From: Candidatus Accumulibacter sp. 66-26 | GTDB taxonomy: Bacteria; Pseudomonadota; Gammaproteobacteria; Burkholderiales; Rhodocyclaceae | NCBI GenBank assembly: GCA_001897745.1 | Contig: MKUH01000001.1 | Coordinates: 158,224 to 222,223 of the forward strand | Direction of reading: 5' to 3' | Length of the DNA: 64,000 nucleotides | In this document: one piece after another, positions 35,993 through 46,626 of the stretch | How the letters are laid out: every line of letters starts with the position of its first letter | Numbering within the stretch: position 1 is the first letter of the stretch | Notes under the pieces: model-generated | The model's input: only the letters and a program-made list of their open reading frames with translations | What the model was told of the DNA's origin: nothing | Databases searched by the model: none | Position numbers and translations under genes: made by a program

Positions 35993-36778
35993 TTATCGCC
36001 AGGCGGCGAGAAATTCTTTCCAGTGCGGCTTGTCGAGCTTCCCGAGTTCGGCGCGCACGAAGGCGATTTCGGTTTCGTACTCGGCACGCGACAGTTCGCC
36101 GCGCATCAGGCGGAAGCGGGTCGCGACGAGGTAGGTATTGACCACGTCGGTTTCGCAATAATCGCGGATTTCGGCGGTCTGCCCGGCGTGCCACGCCTCC
36201 CAGACCTTGCCGCCGTCCATGCCGAGCTTGCCGGGAAAGCCGATCAGCTTGGCCAGGTCGTCGAGCGGCGCGCTGGCGCGCGGCTGGTACATGGCGAGCA
36301 GGTCCATCAGGTCGAGATGGCGCGTGTGATAGCGGCTGATGTAGTTGTTCCACTTGAACTCGCGGCTGTCGGCATAGTCGCCGTCGCCGAGGTCCCAGTA
36401 GCGCGGCGCGACGACGCCGTGAATCAGGCCGCGGTAATGCAGCACCGGCAGGTCGAACCCGCCGCCGTTCCAGGAAACGATCTGCGGCGTGAACTTTTCG
36501 ATGCCGTCGAAGAAGCGCTGGATGATCTCGGCCTCGCCCTGCTCAGGCTCGGCCAGCGACCACACGCGAAAATCCTTGCCGGCGCGCAGCGCGCAGGAAA
36601 TGACAGCGATGCGCTGCAGGTGTAGCGGCAGGAAATCGCTGCCGTTCTGCGCACGCCGCTGCTGGAAGGCGAGTTCAGCGACCTCCGCGTCGGACAGGTC
36701 CGGGTCGAGGTCGTGCAGGCGGCGCAGACCCGGGACGTCGGGAATCGTTTCAATGTCGAAGACAAGGACGGGCTTCAT
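35993..36778 (-). CDS. 3'-5' exonuclease, PolB-like
   Basis: A 261-aa stand-alone DnaQ/PolB-type exonuclease. The catalytic acidic residues are in VFDIETIPD (ExoI, residues 5-13), VSWNGGGFDLPVL (ExoII) and RDYCETDVVNTY (ExoIII, with Tyr/Asp spacing). It resembles the small predicted PolB-like exonucleases of proteobacteria; its cellular role is unknown. The ATG at 36778 lies 2 bases after the cysM stop. Confidence 0.9.
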   Translation of the reverse strand: MKPVLVFDIETIPDVPGLRRLHDLDPDLSDAEVAELAFQQRRAQNGSDFLPLHLQRIAVISCALRAGKDFRVWSLAEPEQGEAEIIQRFFDGIEKFTPQIVSWNGGGFDLPVLHYRGLIHGVVAPRYWDLGDGDYADSREFKWNNYISRYHTRHLDLMDLLAMYQPRASAPLDDLAKLIGFPGKLGMDGGKVWEAWHAGQTAEIRDYCETDVVNTYLVATRFRLMRGELSRAEYETEIAFVRAELGKLDKPHWKEFLAAWR

Positions 36779-36780
36779 GC

Positions 36781-37686
36781 TCAGGCGGGGAAAATGCCGG
36801 TCGACAGATAGCGGTCGCCGCGGTCGCAAACGATGCTGACGATGGTTGCGTTCTGCGCCTCGCGCGCGAGGCGCAGCGCTACGGCCAGCGCGCCGCCCGA
36901 CGAGATGCCGCCGAAGATGCCCTCTTCGGCGGCCAGACGCCGCGTCATTTCCTCGGCCTCGGCCTGCGATACCGACTCCACGCGGTCGACGCGCGAGCGG
37001 TCGAAAATCTTCGGCAGGTAGGCTTCCGGCCATTTGCGGATACCCGGAATCTGGGAGCCATCCTCGGGTTGGCAGCCGACGATGCAGATCGCCGGATTCT
37101 GCTCCTTGAGGTAGCGCGACACCCCCATGATCGTGCCGGTGGTGCCCATGCTGCTCACAAAATGCGTGACCTGCCCCTCGGTCTCGCGCCAGATTTCTGG
37201 CCCGGTCCCTTCATAATGCGCCAGCGGATTGTCCGGATTGGCGAACTGGTCGAGGATGATACCGCGCCCTTCGCCCTGCATCTTCTCGGCCACGTCACGC
37301 GCCAGCTCCATGCCGCCGTCCTTCGGCGTGAGCACCAGTTCGGCGCCGAAGGCGCGCATCGTCTGGCGCCGCTCGACGCTCTGGTTCTCCGGCATGACGA
37401 GGATCATACGGTAGCCGCCCATCGCCGCCGCCATCGCCAGGGCGATGCCGGTATTGCCGGACGTGGCTTCGATCAGCGTATCGCCGGGCTTGATGTCGCC
37501 GCGTTTCTCGGCACGGAAAATCATCGACAGCGCCGGGCGGTCCTTCACCGAACCGGCCGGATTGTTGCCTTCGAGCTTGAGTAGGACGACGTTGCCGCGC
37601 GCCGCGGCCTCGGCGCCGGGCAGGCGCTTGAGGCGCACCAGCGGTGTGCCTCCGACGTAATCCTCAAGCGTCTTATACGCGGGCAT
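36781..37686 (-). CDS. cysM: Cysteine synthase B (O-acetylserine sulfhydrylase)
   Basis: PLP enzyme making cysteine from O-acetylserine and sulfide (or S-sulfocysteine from thiosulfate). It is 301 aa, with the PLP lysine Lys48 in [12 protein letters not shown], the substrate loop [12 protein letters not shown] and the phosphate-binding GTTGT. CysM identity over CysK is supported by the length and the family pattern of the N-terminus. The ATG at 37686 overlaps the hldD 3' end by 14 bases. Confidence 0.93.
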   Translation of the reverse strand: MPAYKTLEDYVGGTPLVRLKRLPGAEAAARGNVVLLKLEGNNPAGSVKDRPALSMIFRAEKRGDIKPGDTLIEATSGNTGIALAMAAAMGGYRMILVMPENQSVERRQTMRAFGAELVLTPKDGGMELARDVAEKMQGEGRGIILDQFANPDNPLAHYEGTGPEIWRETEGQVTHFVSSMGTTGTIMGVSRYLKEQNPAICIVGCQPEDGSQIPGIRKWPEAYLPKIFDRSRVDRVESVSQAEAEEMTRRLAAEEGIFGGISSGGALAVALRLAREAQNATIVSIVCDRGDRYLSTGIFPA

Positions 37687-38677
37687 TGAGCCACTCCACA
37701 TAGTGCTTGACGCCCTCCTCGACGGTCGCGAACTCGGCGTCGTAGCCGGCCGCGCGCAGCTTCGTCAGATCGGCTTGCGTGAAGCTCTGGTACTTGCCCT
37801 TGAGCGCATCGGGAAAGGGAATGTATTCGATCTGGCCGCGCCGCAGGAGTTCGTCGAGCGGCAGCGCCGCCTCGCCGGCCAGGGCACGCCCCCCGTTGAC
37901 GCTGGCCACCGCGACATCGTTGAAGCTTTGCGCGCGGCCGCTGCCGAGGTTGAAGATGCCAGATTTTTCCGGATGGTCTAGGAAGAAGAGATTGACCTTG
38001 GCCACGTCGCTGACGGCCACGAAGTCGCGTCGCTGCTCGCCGTTGGCATAGCCGTCGCAGCCTTCGAACAACTTGACCTTACCGTCGGCGCGGAACTGGT
38101 TGTAGTGGTGGAAGGCGACCGAGGCCATGCGCCCCTTGTGCGATTCGCGCGGGCCATAGACGTTGAAGTAGCGAAAGCCAACCACTTGCGAAGCGGAGCC
38201 GCCGGCTTCGGCCAGGCGCTGGCGGACGATCTGGTCGAAAAGGAACTTGGAGTAGCCGTAAACGTTGAGCGGCGCCTCGTACTGGCGCTCTTCCTTGAAC
38301 ACGCCGCCGCCGCCGTAGGTCGCCGCGCTCGATGCGTAGAGCAGCTGCACTTCCTGCTCGAGGCACCAATCGAGCAAACCGAGCGAGTAGCGGTAGTTGT
38401 TCTCCATCATGTAGCGACCGTCGGTCTCCATCGTGTCGGAGCAGGCGCCTTCGTGCAGGATGGCCTCGACGTCGCCGTCGAAGTGACCGGCCAGCAGACG
38501 CTCGATGAACTCCTGCTTGTCGATGTAATCGGCGACCTCGCAGTCGACGAGATTCTTGAACTTGTCGGCCTTGGTCAGATTGTCGACGGCGATGATCTTG
38601 CGCACACCGCGCTCGTTGAGCGCCTTGACGAGATTCGAGCCGATGAAGCCGGCGGCGCCGGTAACGATGGTGTACAT
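37673..38677 (-). CDS. hldD: ADP-L-glycero-D-manno-heptose 6-epimerase
   Basis: Converts ADP-D-glycero- to ADP-L-glycero-manno-heptose for the LPS inner core. It is 334 aa, an extended short-chain dehydrogenase with N-terminal NADP motif GAAGFIGSN and catalytic Tyr/Lys in [20 protein letters not shown] provides the catalytic Ser region. It lies 9 bases after rfaE1, in an LPS heptose/uronic-acid gene group with ugd. Confidence 0.96.
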   Translation of the reverse strand: MYTIVTGAAGFIGSNLVKALNERGVRKIIAVDNLTKADKFKNLVDCEVADYIDKQEFIERLLAGHFDGDVEAILHEGACSDTMETDGRYMMENNYRYSLGLLDWCLEQEVQLLYASSAATYGGGGVFKEERQYEAPLNVYGYSKFLFDQIVRQRLAEAGGSASQVVGFRYFNVYGPRESHKGRMASVAFHHYNQFRADGKVKLFEGCDGYANGEQRRDFVAVSDVAKVNLFFLDHPEKSGIFNLGSGRAQSFNDVAVASVNGGRALAGEAALPLDELLRRGQIEYIPFPDALKGKYQSFTQADLTKLRAAGYDAEFATVEEGVKHYVEWLNARV

Positions 38678-38686
38678 GGATCTACC

Positions 38687-39619
38687 TCAATTCAAAGCGG
38701 CTTCGAGTTCGCCACGCGTGACCACGGCGGTCCCGAGCTTGCCGACGACGACGCCGGCCGCCACGTTGGCGACGTGGATCGCCTCGGCCCAGCCGGCGCC
38801 GTGCGCGAGCATCACGGCCAGCGTGGCGATCACCGTGTCGCCGGCGCCGGACACGTCGAACACTTCGCGCGCAACCGCGCCTTGATGAACGGCGCCGCCG
38901 GCGTGAAAGAGCGACATGCCTTCTTCGCTGCGCGTAACCAGCAGGGCTTCCAGGCCGAGTTCGCGGCGCAGCTCCTCCGCTTTGCGTTCGAGCTCGACAT
39001 CGTCCTTCCAGCGTCCCACGACCTCACGCAACTCCGAGCGGTTCGGCGTGATGATCGTGGCGCCGGCATACTTCGCGTAGTCGTCGCCCTTCGGATCGAC
39101 CAGCACTTTCTTGCCGGCGGCGCGGGCCAGACAGATCATCTCGGTGATATGCGCGAGACCGCCCTTGCCATAGTCGGACAGGACGACCACGTCGCATCCA
39201 GGAAGACGCTCGGCGAACTCGGCGAGCTTGGCACGCAGCACCTCGTGCGACGGCGCCGTTTCGAAGTCGATGCGCAGCAACTGCTGCTGGCGACCGATGA
39301 CGCGCAACTTGACCGTCGTGCTGATCGCCGCATCGACGTGCAGACTGGCGTCGACCTGCCCTTCGCCCATCAGGCGCTGCAGGCTGCCGCCGGCCTCGTC
39401 GTCGCCGACGACCGAGAGCAAACAGACCTCGGCGCCGAGCGCGGCGGCGTTGCGCGCGACGTTGGCGGCGCCGCCCGGACGCTCTTCACTGCGCTCGATC
39501 TTGACCACCGGCACCGGCGCCTCGGGCGAGATGCGCGACACATCACCGAACCAGTAGCGATCGAGCATGACATCGCCGACGATGAGCAGACGCGCCGCGG
39601 AAAAATCACCCAGCCGCAT
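38687..39619 (-). CDS. rfaE1: D-glycero-beta-D-manno-heptose-7-phosphate kinase (RfaE domain I only)
   Basis: PfkB/ribokinase-family sugar kinase in ADP-heptose synthesis, 310 aa. Visible: LIVGDVMLDRYWFGDV at the N-terminus, RPGGAANVARN, and the ATP/anion-hole motif FDVSGAGDT near residue 265. The ADP-transferase domain that is fused in E. coli HldE is absent, so RfaE2 must be encoded elsewhere, a common arrangement in betaproteobacteria. The ATG shares one base with the ugd stop (TAATG). Confidence 0.94.
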   Translation of the reverse strand: MRLGDFSAARLLIVGDVMLDRYWFGDVSRISPEAPVPVVKIERSEERPGGAANVARNAAALGAEVCLLSVVGDDEAGGSLQRLMGEGQVDASLHVDAAISTTVKLRVIGRQQQLLRIDFETAPSHEVLRAKLAEFAERLPGCDVVVLSDYGKGGLAHITEMICLARAAGKKVLVDPKGDDYAKYAGATIITPNRSELREVVGRWKDDVELERKAEELRRELGLEALLVTRSEEGMSLFHAGGAVHQGAVAREVFDVSGAGDTVIATLAVMLAHGAGWAEAIHVANVAAGVVVGKLGTAVVTRGELEAALN

Positions 39620-40944
39620 TATTTGCGTCCGATCGCGAAATATTCGAAGCCGTAGCCGCGCGGCAGCTTGGGCTCGTACAGATTGCGCCCGTCGAAGATG
39701 ACCGGACTCTTGAGCTTGGCGAGCAGCACGGCGAAGTCCGGGCTGCGGAACTCCTTCCATTCGGTGACGATGATCAATGCATCGGCTCCATCGAGCGCGG
39801 CCGCCGGGCTCTCGGCGTAGGTCAGGCGCGGTTCGTCGCCGAACACGCGCTGGGCTTCGTGCATCGCCACCGGATCGTAGGCGGCCACGGTGGCGCCGGC
39901 GGCAAACAGGTCGGCGAGCAGATAGCGGGAAGGCGCTTCGCGCATGTCATCGGTATTGGGCTTGAAGGCCAGCCCCCAGACGGCGAATTTCCGGCCGCCG
40001 AGATCGTCGCCGAAACGGGCCTTGACCTTGGCGGTCAGCACGCGTTTCTGCGCGTCGTTGGCCTCCTCGACGGCGTTCAGTACTTTCAGCTCGACCCCGG
40101 CGTCGAGACGCGCGGTGCGCTGCAGAGCCTGCACGTCCTTCGGGAAGCACGAGCCGCCGTAGCCGCAGCCCGGATACAGGAAGTGGTAACCGATGCGCGG
40201 ATCGGAGCCGATGCCCTGACGCACGTGCTCAATGTCGGCACCGAGCTTTTCGGCGAGATTCGCGAGTTCGTTCATGAAGCTGATGCGCGTCGCAAGCATC
40301 GCGTTGGCAGCGTATTTCGTCAGCTCGGCGGAGCGCACATCCATCACGATCAAGCGCTCGTGATTGCGCTGGAAGGGCGCGTAGAGCGCACGCATCAGTT
40401 CGATCGCGCGCTCGTCCTCGGCACCGATCACGATCCGGTCGGGACGCATGAAGTCCTCGACCGCGGCCCCCTCCTTGAGGAACTCGGGGTTGGAGACGAC
40501 GCTGAAGTCGATCTGCTGCCCGCGTGCGGCGAGCTCCTCGGCGATTGCCGCGCCGACCTTGGCGCCGGTGCCGACCGGCACCGTCGATTTGTCGACGACG
40601 ACCTTGTACCCGGTCATGAAGCGTCCGATATTGCGCGCGGCGGCGGTGACGTACTGCAGGTCGGCCGAACCGTCCTCGTCGGGCGGCGTGCCGACGGCGA
40701 TGAACTGAATGCTGCCGTGCGCGACGGACTCTTCGATACTGGTGGTGAAACGCAGACGGCCGGCGGCGACGTTGCGGCGAACCATTTCGAGCAAACCCGG
40801 CTCAAAAATCGGAATCCCGCCTTCGTTGAGGACACGGATCTTTTCTGGATCGACGTCGAGACAAAGCACGTCGTTGCCGACTTCGGCAAGACAGGTACCG
40901 CTCACCAAACCGACATAGCCGGTACCAACTACGGTTACTTTCAA
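39619..40944 (-). CDS. ugd: UDP-glucose 6-dehydrogenase
   Basis: Oxidises UDP-glucose to UDP-glucuronate for polysaccharide or lipid A modification. It is 441 aa, with NAD-binding [15 protein letters not shown] at residues 7-21 and the catalytic Cys in [10 protein letters not shown] (about residue 263). It starts 9 bases after lapB. UDP-glucuronate is also the precursor of aminoarabinose, which is relevant to the PmrA-like regulator in this window, though no arn genes are present here. Confidence 0.96.
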   Translation of the reverse strand: MKVTVVGTGYVGLVSGTCLAEVGNDVLCLDVDPEKIRVLNEGGIPIFEPGLLEMVRRNVAAGRLRFTTSIEESVAHGSIQFIAVGTPPDEDGSADLQYVTAAARNIGRFMTGYKVVVDKSTVPVGTGAKVGAAIAEELAARGQQIDFSVVSNPEFLKEGAAVEDFMRPDRIVIGAEDERAIELMRALYAPFQRNHERLIVMDVRSAELTKYAANAMLATRISFMNELANLAEKLGADIEHVRQGIGSDPRIGYHFLYPGCGYGGSCFPKDVQALQRTARLDAGVELKVLNAVEEANDAQKRVLTAKVKARFGDDLGGRKFAVWGLAFKPNTDDMREAPSRYLLADLFAAGATVAAYDPVAMHEAQRVFGDEPRLTYAESPAAALDGADALIIVTEWKEFRSPDFAVLLAKLKSPVIFDGRNLYEPKLPRGYGFEYFAIGRK

Positions 40945-40953
40945 AACGGACTC

Positions 40954-42123
40954 CTAAGGGGTCAAGTCGAATTCTTCGGTACGCTTGGGCGGGTAGGTTT
41001 CCCAGCCGCCGCAGGCCGGGCAGCGCCAGTAGAACTGGCGCGCCTTGAACCCGCAATTATCGCACCGATAGCGGGCCAGTCGGCGCGTGTAGCCCTGCAC
41101 GATGCTCTTGGCGAGATCGAGGTCGGCGCGGTTTTCCGGCGAGGCAACGAGGAGGCGAGCCTCGAGCAGCTTGTCGAAGCCGAGCAGCGTCGGATTGCGC
41201 TTCAGCTCGTCGCGCACCAGGCGATAGGCCGAATCGGCCCCCTCGCTCTCGAGCACCAGCTGAAAGACGACATCGAGCAAATCAAGCGATGGGTAGCGCT
41301 CGAGATAACCGCGCAGCAGTTGCAGACCATCGTCGCGCTTGTCCAGCTTGCGGTAGGCCTCGAGCAGGCGCTGGGCGACCAGCGCCAGGTACGCGGGATC
41401 CTGCTGTTCGATGCGCTGCCAGCACTCGATTGCGCCGTCGACGTTGCCCTGCTGAACCTCGAGATCGCCTTGCAAAAGACTCGCCCGCACGCACTTGCGG
41501 TTACGGTCGAGCGCCGTCCGCAGGTGCCGAAGCGCCTCGTCCGGACGCGAACGGATCATTTCCGCCGCGGCCAGTTCGCAGTAGTACTCGGCGACGTCCC
41601 GCTGCGAAGCGACATCAGGCAGTTCGCCGGCAATGGCGATGGCTTTCTCCCAGTCCTTTTCGAGCTGGTAGATTTCGAGCAGGTTGCGCTTGGCGTCGTC
41701 GGCCAGCGCCGAATCGCGCAGTTTGTCGAAAGCCTCTTCGGCACGATCGAGCAGACCGGCCTTCAGATAATCCTGACCGAGTTCGGCCAGCGCCTGCAGC
41801 TGCAAATCCTGCGGCAGATCATCGCGCTCGAGCAGGTTCTGGTGCATGCGAATCGCCCGCTCGGTTTCACCACGCCGGCGGAACAGGCTGCCGAGCGCGA
41901 AATGCAGCTCGATCGTCTGAGGATCGACCTTGACGGCGTCAACAAACGATTCGATGGCCCGATCAGGCTGTTCGTTGAGCAGGAAATTCAGCCCCTGAAA
42001 ATAGGAGCGCGGCAAAGCGCGCGATTCCTTGACCAAATGCCGGATGTCCACGCGCGCGGCCGCCCAGCCCAGGCCGAAAAAAAGGGGAAACAGCAACAGC
42101 TGCCAATATTCGAATTCGATCAT
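40954..42123 (-). CDS. lapB: Lipopolysaccharide assembly protein LapB
   Basis: Inner-membrane TPR protein that directs LpxC to FtsH proteolysis and balances LPS synthesis in E. coli. It is 389 aa: one N-terminal membrane helix (YWQLLLFPLFFGLGWAAA), about eight TPR helices (residues 35-330) and a C-terminal rubredoxin-like metal site with Cys354, Cys357, Cys368 and Cys371. It is adjacent to lapA, the conserved pair. Confidence 0.94.
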   Translation of the reverse strand: MIEFEYWQLLLFPLFFGLGWAAARVDIRHLVKESRALPRSYFQGLNFLLNEQPDRAIESFVDAVKVDPQTIELHFALGSLFRRRGETERAIRMHQNLLERDDLPQDLQLQALAELGQDYLKAGLLDRAEEAFDKLRDSALADDAKRNLLEIYQLEKDWEKAIAIAGELPDVASQRDVAEYYCELAAAEMIRSRPDEALRHLRTALDRNRKCVRASLLQGDLEVQQGNVDGAIECWQRIEQQDPAYLALVAQRLLEAYRKLDKRDDGLQLLRGYLERYPSLDLLDVVFQLVLESEGADSAYRLVRDELKRNPTLLGFDKLLEARLLVASPENRADLDLAKSIVQGYTRRLARYRCDNCGFKARQFYWRCPACGGWETYPPKRTEEFDLTP

Positions 42124-42135
42124 TCGCGGGACGGA

Positions 42136-42429
42136 TCAGGCGCCGGGTTGCGGCGCTTGGTTGACGGGCGGAGGAGCGGACTGCGCTTGTTTCAGCTCAC
42201 GGCGCAGGCGTGCGGCCTCGCGGCGCAGGCCGAAAACGGTACCGAGCAGCGCCAGGACGCCGAGCACCGCGCCACCAGCAAAGAATGCCAGCGCGACGAT
42301 GACCAAGGGCGCCTGCCAGGCGGCATCGAAGAAGAAGCGCACGCTGACGGGATCGGTGTTCTTGACTGCAAAGGCGAACAGAAACAGAAATATGACAATT
42401 CGGGAGGCCCACAACAAGGCTCGCATCAT
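42136..42429 (-). CDS. lapA: LapA domain-containing membrane protein
   Basis: A 97-aa protein with two membrane helices (about residues 5-22 and 42-66, linked by the LapA motif NTDPVSVRFFF) and a basic C-terminal coiled coil (LRREAARLRREL). It pairs with LapB in LPS assembly. The start follows GGAGGGGGA; tandem ATGs at 42429 and 42426 cannot be distinguished. The start lies 24 bases after the ihfB terminator. Confidence 0.9.
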   Translation of the reverse strand: MMRALLWASRIVIFLFLFAFAVKNTDPVSVRFFFDAAWQAPLVIVALAFFAGGAVLGVLALLGTVFGLRREAARLRRELKQAQSAPPPVNQAPQPGA

Positions 42430-42452
42430 TCCCCCTCCGGATGCTCCGGCAA

Positions 42453-42482
42453 TAAAAAGGGCGGCAACTTCCGTTGCCGCCC
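42453..42482 (-). terminator. Intrinsic terminator after ihfB
   Basis: Minus-strand GGGCGGCAAC (42473-42482) / GTTGCCGCCC (42459-42468) with GGAA loop and TTTTTATT. It separates rpsA-ihfB from lapA-lapB-ugd, with only 23 bases left before lapA, so the downstream genes need read-through or a promoter overlapping the terminator. Confidence 0.9.
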
Positions 42483-42515
42483 GCAATCTACCACAGCTTG
42501 TAATGCACGGAATGC

Positions 42516-42800
42516 TCAGAGCGCGCTATCGACGCGCTCGCGCAATTCCTTGCCCGCTTTGAAATGCGGCACCCACTTCTCCGGGACGCTGACTTTCTCC
42601 CCAGACTTGGGGTTTCTGCCGACCCGCGGCGGGCGATAGTTCAGCGCGAAGCTGCCGAACCCGCGGATCTCGATGCGGTCGCCCTTGGCCAGCGCCTCGG
42701 ACATCGCATCGAGAACCATCTTGACCGCAAAATCAGCATCCTTCGCGACCAGCTGGGGAAAGCGTTCCGCCAGCCGGGCGATCAGCTCGGATTTGGTCAT
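42516..42800 (-). CDS. ihfB: Integration host factor subunit beta
   Basis: Partner of IhfA in the DNA-bending IHF heterodimer, 94 aa. HU/IHF features: [24 protein letters not shown], and the arm [26 protein letters not shown], typical of the beta subunit. It follows rpsA after 9 bases, the conserved rpsA-ihfB order. Confidence 0.97.
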   Translation of the reverse strand: MTKSELIARLAERFPQLVAKDADFAVKMVLDAMSEALAKGDRIEIRGFGSFALNYRPPRVGRNPKSGEKVSVPEKWVPHFKAGKELRERVDSAL

Positions 42801-42809
42801 ACCAGAACC

Positions 42810-44510
42810 TTATTGCGGGTTGTTCAGCTTGGCCTTCAGCAGAGCACCGAGGTTGGTCGTACCCGAGCTGGCAGAGCCGCTTTCCGAGGCCAGCTTCTGC
42901 ATGGCTTCGTGCTGCTCGGCCTGATCCTTGGCCTTGATCGACAGATTGATCGAACGCGACTTGCGGTCGACGTTGATGATCATCGCTTCGATTTCGTCGC
43001 CTTCCTTGTACAGCTTGGTCAGGTCGTCGACGCGATCGCGCGAGGCTTCGGAAGCACGCAGGTAACCGTCCATGTCGCCGTCGAGCGTCACCACGGCGCC
43101 GCGGGCATCGACCGACTTGATCGTGCCGCGAACGATGGCGTTCTTCTCGTGGGTGGCGATGTAGCTGGTGTAGGGGTCGCCGTCGAGCTGCTTGATGCCG
43201 AGGGAGATGCGCTCCTTGTCGGTATCGATGGCCAGCACGACCGCCTCGACCTCGTCGCCCTTCTTAAAGTTGCGGATCGCCTCTTCGCCAGGGACGGACC
43301 ACGACAGGTCGGAGAGGTGCACCAGACCGTCGATGCCGCCGGGCAGGCCGATGAAGACGCCGAAGTCGGTGATCGACTTGATGGCACCCTTGACCTTGTC
43401 GCCCTTCTTCTGGTTCATCGAGAAATCGTCCCACGGATTGGCTTGACACTGCTTCATGCCGAGGGAGATGCGGCGGCGGTCTTCGTCGATCTCGAGGATC
43501 ATGACTTCGACTTCGTCGCCCAGCTGGACAACCTTGGACGGGTGGACGTTCTTGTTGGTCCAGTCCATTTCGGAGACGTGCACCAGGCCTTCGATACCCT
43601 GTTCGATTTCGACGAATGCGCCGTAGTCGGTGAGGTTGGTGACCTTGCCGAACAGGCGGGTGCCCTGCGGGTAGCGGCGCGAGATGCCGACCCACGGATC
43701 TTCGCCGAGCTGCTTGAGGCCGAGCGAAACGCGGTTCTTTTCCTGGTCGAACTTGAGGATCTTGGCTTGCACTTCGTCGCCGACGGCCAGAACTTCGGAC
43801 GGGTGACGGACGCGGCGCCAGGCCAGATCGGTGATGTGCAGCAGGCCGTCGATACCGCCGAGGTCCACGAAGGCGCCGTAGTCGGTGATGTTTTTGACGA
43901 TGCCCTTGACGACCGAACCTTCCTTCAGGTTGGCGAGCAGCGCTTCGCGCTCTTCACCGACGCTCGCTTCGAGAACGGCACGGCGGGAGACGACGACGTT
44001 GTTGCGCTTGCGGTCGAGCTTGATGACCTTGAATTCGTAGGTCTTGCCTTCGTACGGGGTGGTGTCCTTGACCGGACGCATGTCGACCAGCGAGCCCGGC
44101 AGGAAGGCGCGGACGCTGTTGGTCATGACGGTCAGACCGCCCTTCACCTTGCCGGTGATGGTGCCGGTCACGAGGGTACCGTCGTTCAGGGCCTGTTCGA
44201 GCGAGTTCCAGGCGGCGACGCGCTTGGCGCGGTCGCGCGAGAGGCGGGTTTCGCCGAAACCGTTCTCGAGCTGCTCGATGGCGACCTGGACGAAATCGCC
44301 CACGTTCACTTCGAGTTCGCCCTGATCGTTCAGGAATTCTTCGACATCGATGTAGCTTTCGGACTTCAGTCCGGCGTTGACGACCACGAAGTTCTGGTCG
44401 ACGCGCACAACTTCCGCGGTGATGACCTCACCCTGGCGCATTTCCTGGCGCGCAAGGCTTTCTTCGAAAAGTTGGGCAAAGCTTTCTTCAATTATGGGAT
44501 TGGCAGACAT
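42810..44510 (-). CDS. rpsA: 30S ribosomal protein S1
   Basis: mRNA-binding protein of the small ribosomal subunit, 566 aa. Six S1/OB repeats are visible, beginning near residues 22, 108, 194, 279, 366 and 453; repeats 3-6 have the signatures [57 protein letters not shown] and [15 protein letters not shown]. Length and domain number equal those of E. coli S1. The 152-base upstream region to aroA-cmk probably carries its promoter and leader; none was resolved. Confidence 0.97.
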   Translation of the reverse strand: MSANPIIEESFAQLFEESLARQEMRQGEVITAEVVRVDQNFVVVNAGLKSESYIDVEEFLNDQGELEVNVGDFVQVAIEQLENGFGETRLSRDRAKRVAAWNSLEQALNDGTLVTGTITGKVKGGLTVMTNSVRAFLPGSLVDMRPVKDTTPYEGKTYEFKVIKLDRKRNNVVVSRRAVLEASVGEEREALLANLKEGSVVKGIVKNITDYGAFVDLGGIDGLLHITDLAWRRVRHPSEVLAVGDEVQAKILKFDQEKNRVSLGLKQLGEDPWVGISRRYPQGTRLFGKVTNLTDYGAFVEIEQGIEGLVHVSEMDWTNKNVHPSKVVQLGDEVEVMILEIDEDRRRISLGMKQCQANPWDDFSMNQKKGDKVKGAIKSITDFGVFIGLPGGIDGLVHLSDLSWSVPGEEAIRNFKKGDEVEAVVLAIDTDKERISLGIKQLDGDPYTSYIATHEKNAIVRGTIKSVDARGAVVTLDGDMDGYLRASEASRDRVDDLTKLYKEGDEIEAMIINVDRKSRSINLSIKAKDQAEQHEAMQKLASESGSASSGTTNLGALLKAKLNNPQ

Positions 44511-44662
44511 TTGAGTTACCTGACCGCATTGCTGCGGGGTGAGTTAAACACGATTGCCGACTCAGGCCATTCCGCAAGACTCTCGCTGGTACGCAGACGG
44601 AAGGGCCGGCCGAGCCGGCAACACCGAACGGCAAAACCCGGAAAACCCGGATCCCGCCGGCC

Positions 44663-46609
44663 CTACTGCAGCGCCTTGTTCGCCCAAGCCAGCACCTGCG
44701 CCACCGCGGCTGCGATGGACAAATCGGTGGTGTCGAGCAATTCGGCATCCGCACTTTGCTGAAGTGGCGCCACGCTGCGTTGGCTGTCGCGTTCGTCGCG
44801 CGCGCGCAAATCCAGCAAAAGAGGCTGAATACTAGCAGCGATTCCTTTTTCGATCAACTGCTTATAGCGCCTCTCGGCACGCACCTCGACACTCGCCGTA
44901 AGGAAAACCTTGGTGCGCGCATCTGGAAAAATGACGGAAGCCATGTCGCGTCCGTCGCCGACCAGACCGGGCGCCCGGCGGAAGACGCGCTGGCGGAAGA
45001 GCAACACTTCGCGCACGGCCGGCAAGGCGGCGACCTGCGAAGCGCCGAAGGAGATATCCTCACTGCGGATCGCCTCGCCCACCTCCTCGCCGGCCAGGCG
45101 GATCGAGTCTTCGCCGAAGACGACGTCGAGCCCGGCGGCAATCGCCGCAACGGCGGCTTCGTCGCCCCAAGCGACGCCGGCGCGCTGCGCGGCGAGCGCG
45201 GTCAGGCGATAGAGCGCGCCGGAATCGAGATAGTGCCAGCCGAGCGCCGCCGCGACCCGCGCCGCGACCGTCCCCTTGCCGGACGCCGAGGGACCGTCGA
45301 TGGCGATCACCGGGACCGGCGTCGTCACCGCCATGAAGCGCTCGAAATAATCGGGGAAAGTCTTGGCCACGCAGTTCGGCTCGTTGATGCGCAGCGGCGT
45401 GCCGAAGGCGGCCAGCGAAAAGCACATGGCGATGCGGTGGTCGTCATAGGTGTCGATGACGGCAGGCTTGAGATCGGCCGTCCGGACCGGCGGAAAGACG
45501 CGGATGAAATCCAGCCCCTCCTCGACGCGCACGCCGAGCTTGCGCAACTCGGTCGCCATCGCCGCGATGCGGTCGGTTTCCTTGACCCGCCAGCTGGCGA
45601 TGTTGGTCAGCGTGGTCGGCCCCTCGGCGAACAGCGCGACTGTGGCCAGCGTCATCGCCGCATCGGGAATATGGTTGCAATCGAGGTCGATACCGCGCAG
45701 CCTGCCGGCCGCCGGCGAACGCGCCTCGATCCAGTTCGCCCCCATTTCGATGCGCGCGCCCATTTGCTGAAGGGCTTCGGCAAAACGCACGTCGCCCTGG
45801 ATCGAATCGCGCCCGACGCCCTCGACGCGTAGCGGGCCGCCGCCAATGGCGCCGAGCGCCAGGAAATACGAGGCGGACGAGGCATCGCCTTCGACGTGAA
45901 TGATACCCGGCGAACGATAGACGGACGCGGCTGGCACCGTGAAGCGCTGCCAGCCGTCGCGCGCGACCTGAACGCCGAAACGCGCCATGACGGCCAGCGT
46001 GATTTCGATGTACGGCTTGGAGATCAGCTCGCCGACCACCTCGACCGTCGTCTCGACGCCGGTCAACGGCAACGCCATCAGGAGGCCGGTCAGGAACTGG
46101 CTGGAAACGTCGCCGCGCACACGGACGACGCCGCCCGGACGGATCGTCGCCGGCCGAATTTCGAGCGGCGGATAGCCGTCATTTTCACGATAGACGATGT
46201 CGGCGCCGACCTGGCGCAGGGCATCGACGAGATCGCCGATCGGCCGCTCGTGCATGCGCGGCACGCCGGACAAGTGATAGTGGCCGCCGGCCAGCGCCAG
46301 CACGCCGGTCAGCGAACGGAAGGCGGTCCCGGCGTTGCCGAGGAAAAAATCGCCGGTCTTGACCGGAAAGGCGCCGCCGACGCCGCGCACGCGATAGGCA
46401 TTCCCGCCGAGCGCCTCGACGCCGACGCCGAGCACCTTGAGCGCGTCGAGCATGCGCGCGGTGTCGTCCGATTCGAGCAGGTCGCGGACTTCGGTTTCCC
46501 CCTCGGCCAGCGCGGCGAGCAGCAGAACCCGGTTGGAGATGCTCTTCGAGCCGGGCAGGCGAACCGTGCCCTGCGCGGCCATGAGCGACGGCAGATCGAG
46601 AAATTCCAT
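44663..46609 (-). CDS. aroA-cmk: Bifunctional 3-phosphoshikimate 1-carboxyvinyltransferase / cytidylate kinase (AroA-Cmk fusion)
   Basis: One uninterrupted 648-aa frame joins two enzymes usually encoded by adjacent genes. Residues 1-425 are EPSP synthase (shikimate pathway): [14 protein letters not shown] with Lys22, [25 protein letters not shown] and WRVKETDRI. Residues 426-648 are CMP kinase: P-loop [10 protein letters not shown] with Lys445, [12 protein letters not shown] and RDERDSQRS. The junction reads [11 protein letters not shown] with no stop; Met426 (45334) could also serve as an internal start for free Cmk. It follows tyrA by 17 bases. The fusion occurs in some other betaproteobacteria as far as I know. 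Confidence 0.94.
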   Translation of the reverse strand: MEFLDLPSLMAAQGTVRLPGSKSISNRVLLLAALAEGETEVRDLLESDDTARMLDALKVLGVGVEALGGNAYRVRGVGGAFPVKTGDFFLGNAGTAFRSLTGVLALAGGHYHLSGVPRMHERPIGDLVDALRQVGADIVYRENDGYPPLEIRPATIRPGGVVRVRGDVSSQFLTGLLMALPLTGVETTVEVVGELISKPYIEITLAVMARFGVQVARDGWQRFTVPAASVYRSPGIIHVEGDASSASYFLALGAIGGGPLRVEGVGRDSIQGDVRFAEALQQMGARIEMGANWIEARSPAAGRLRGIDLDCNHIPDAAMTLATVALFAEGPTTLTNIASWRVKETDRIAAMATELRKLGVRVEEGLDFIRVFPPVRTADLKPAVIDTYDDHRIAMCFSLAAFGTPLRINEPNCVAKTFPDYFERFMAVTTPVPVIAIDGPSASGKGTVAARVAAALGWHYLDSGALYRLTALAAQRAGVAWGDEAAVAAIAAGLDVVFGEDSIRLAGEEVGEAIRSEDISFGASQVAALPAVREVLLFRQRVFRRAPGLVGDGRDMASVIFPDARTKVFLTASVEVRAERRYKQLIEKGIAASIQPLLLDLRARDERDSQRSVAPLQQSADAELLDTTDLSIAAAVAQVLAWANKALQ

Positions 46610-46626
46610 AGTCTCTCTTGGGTGTC

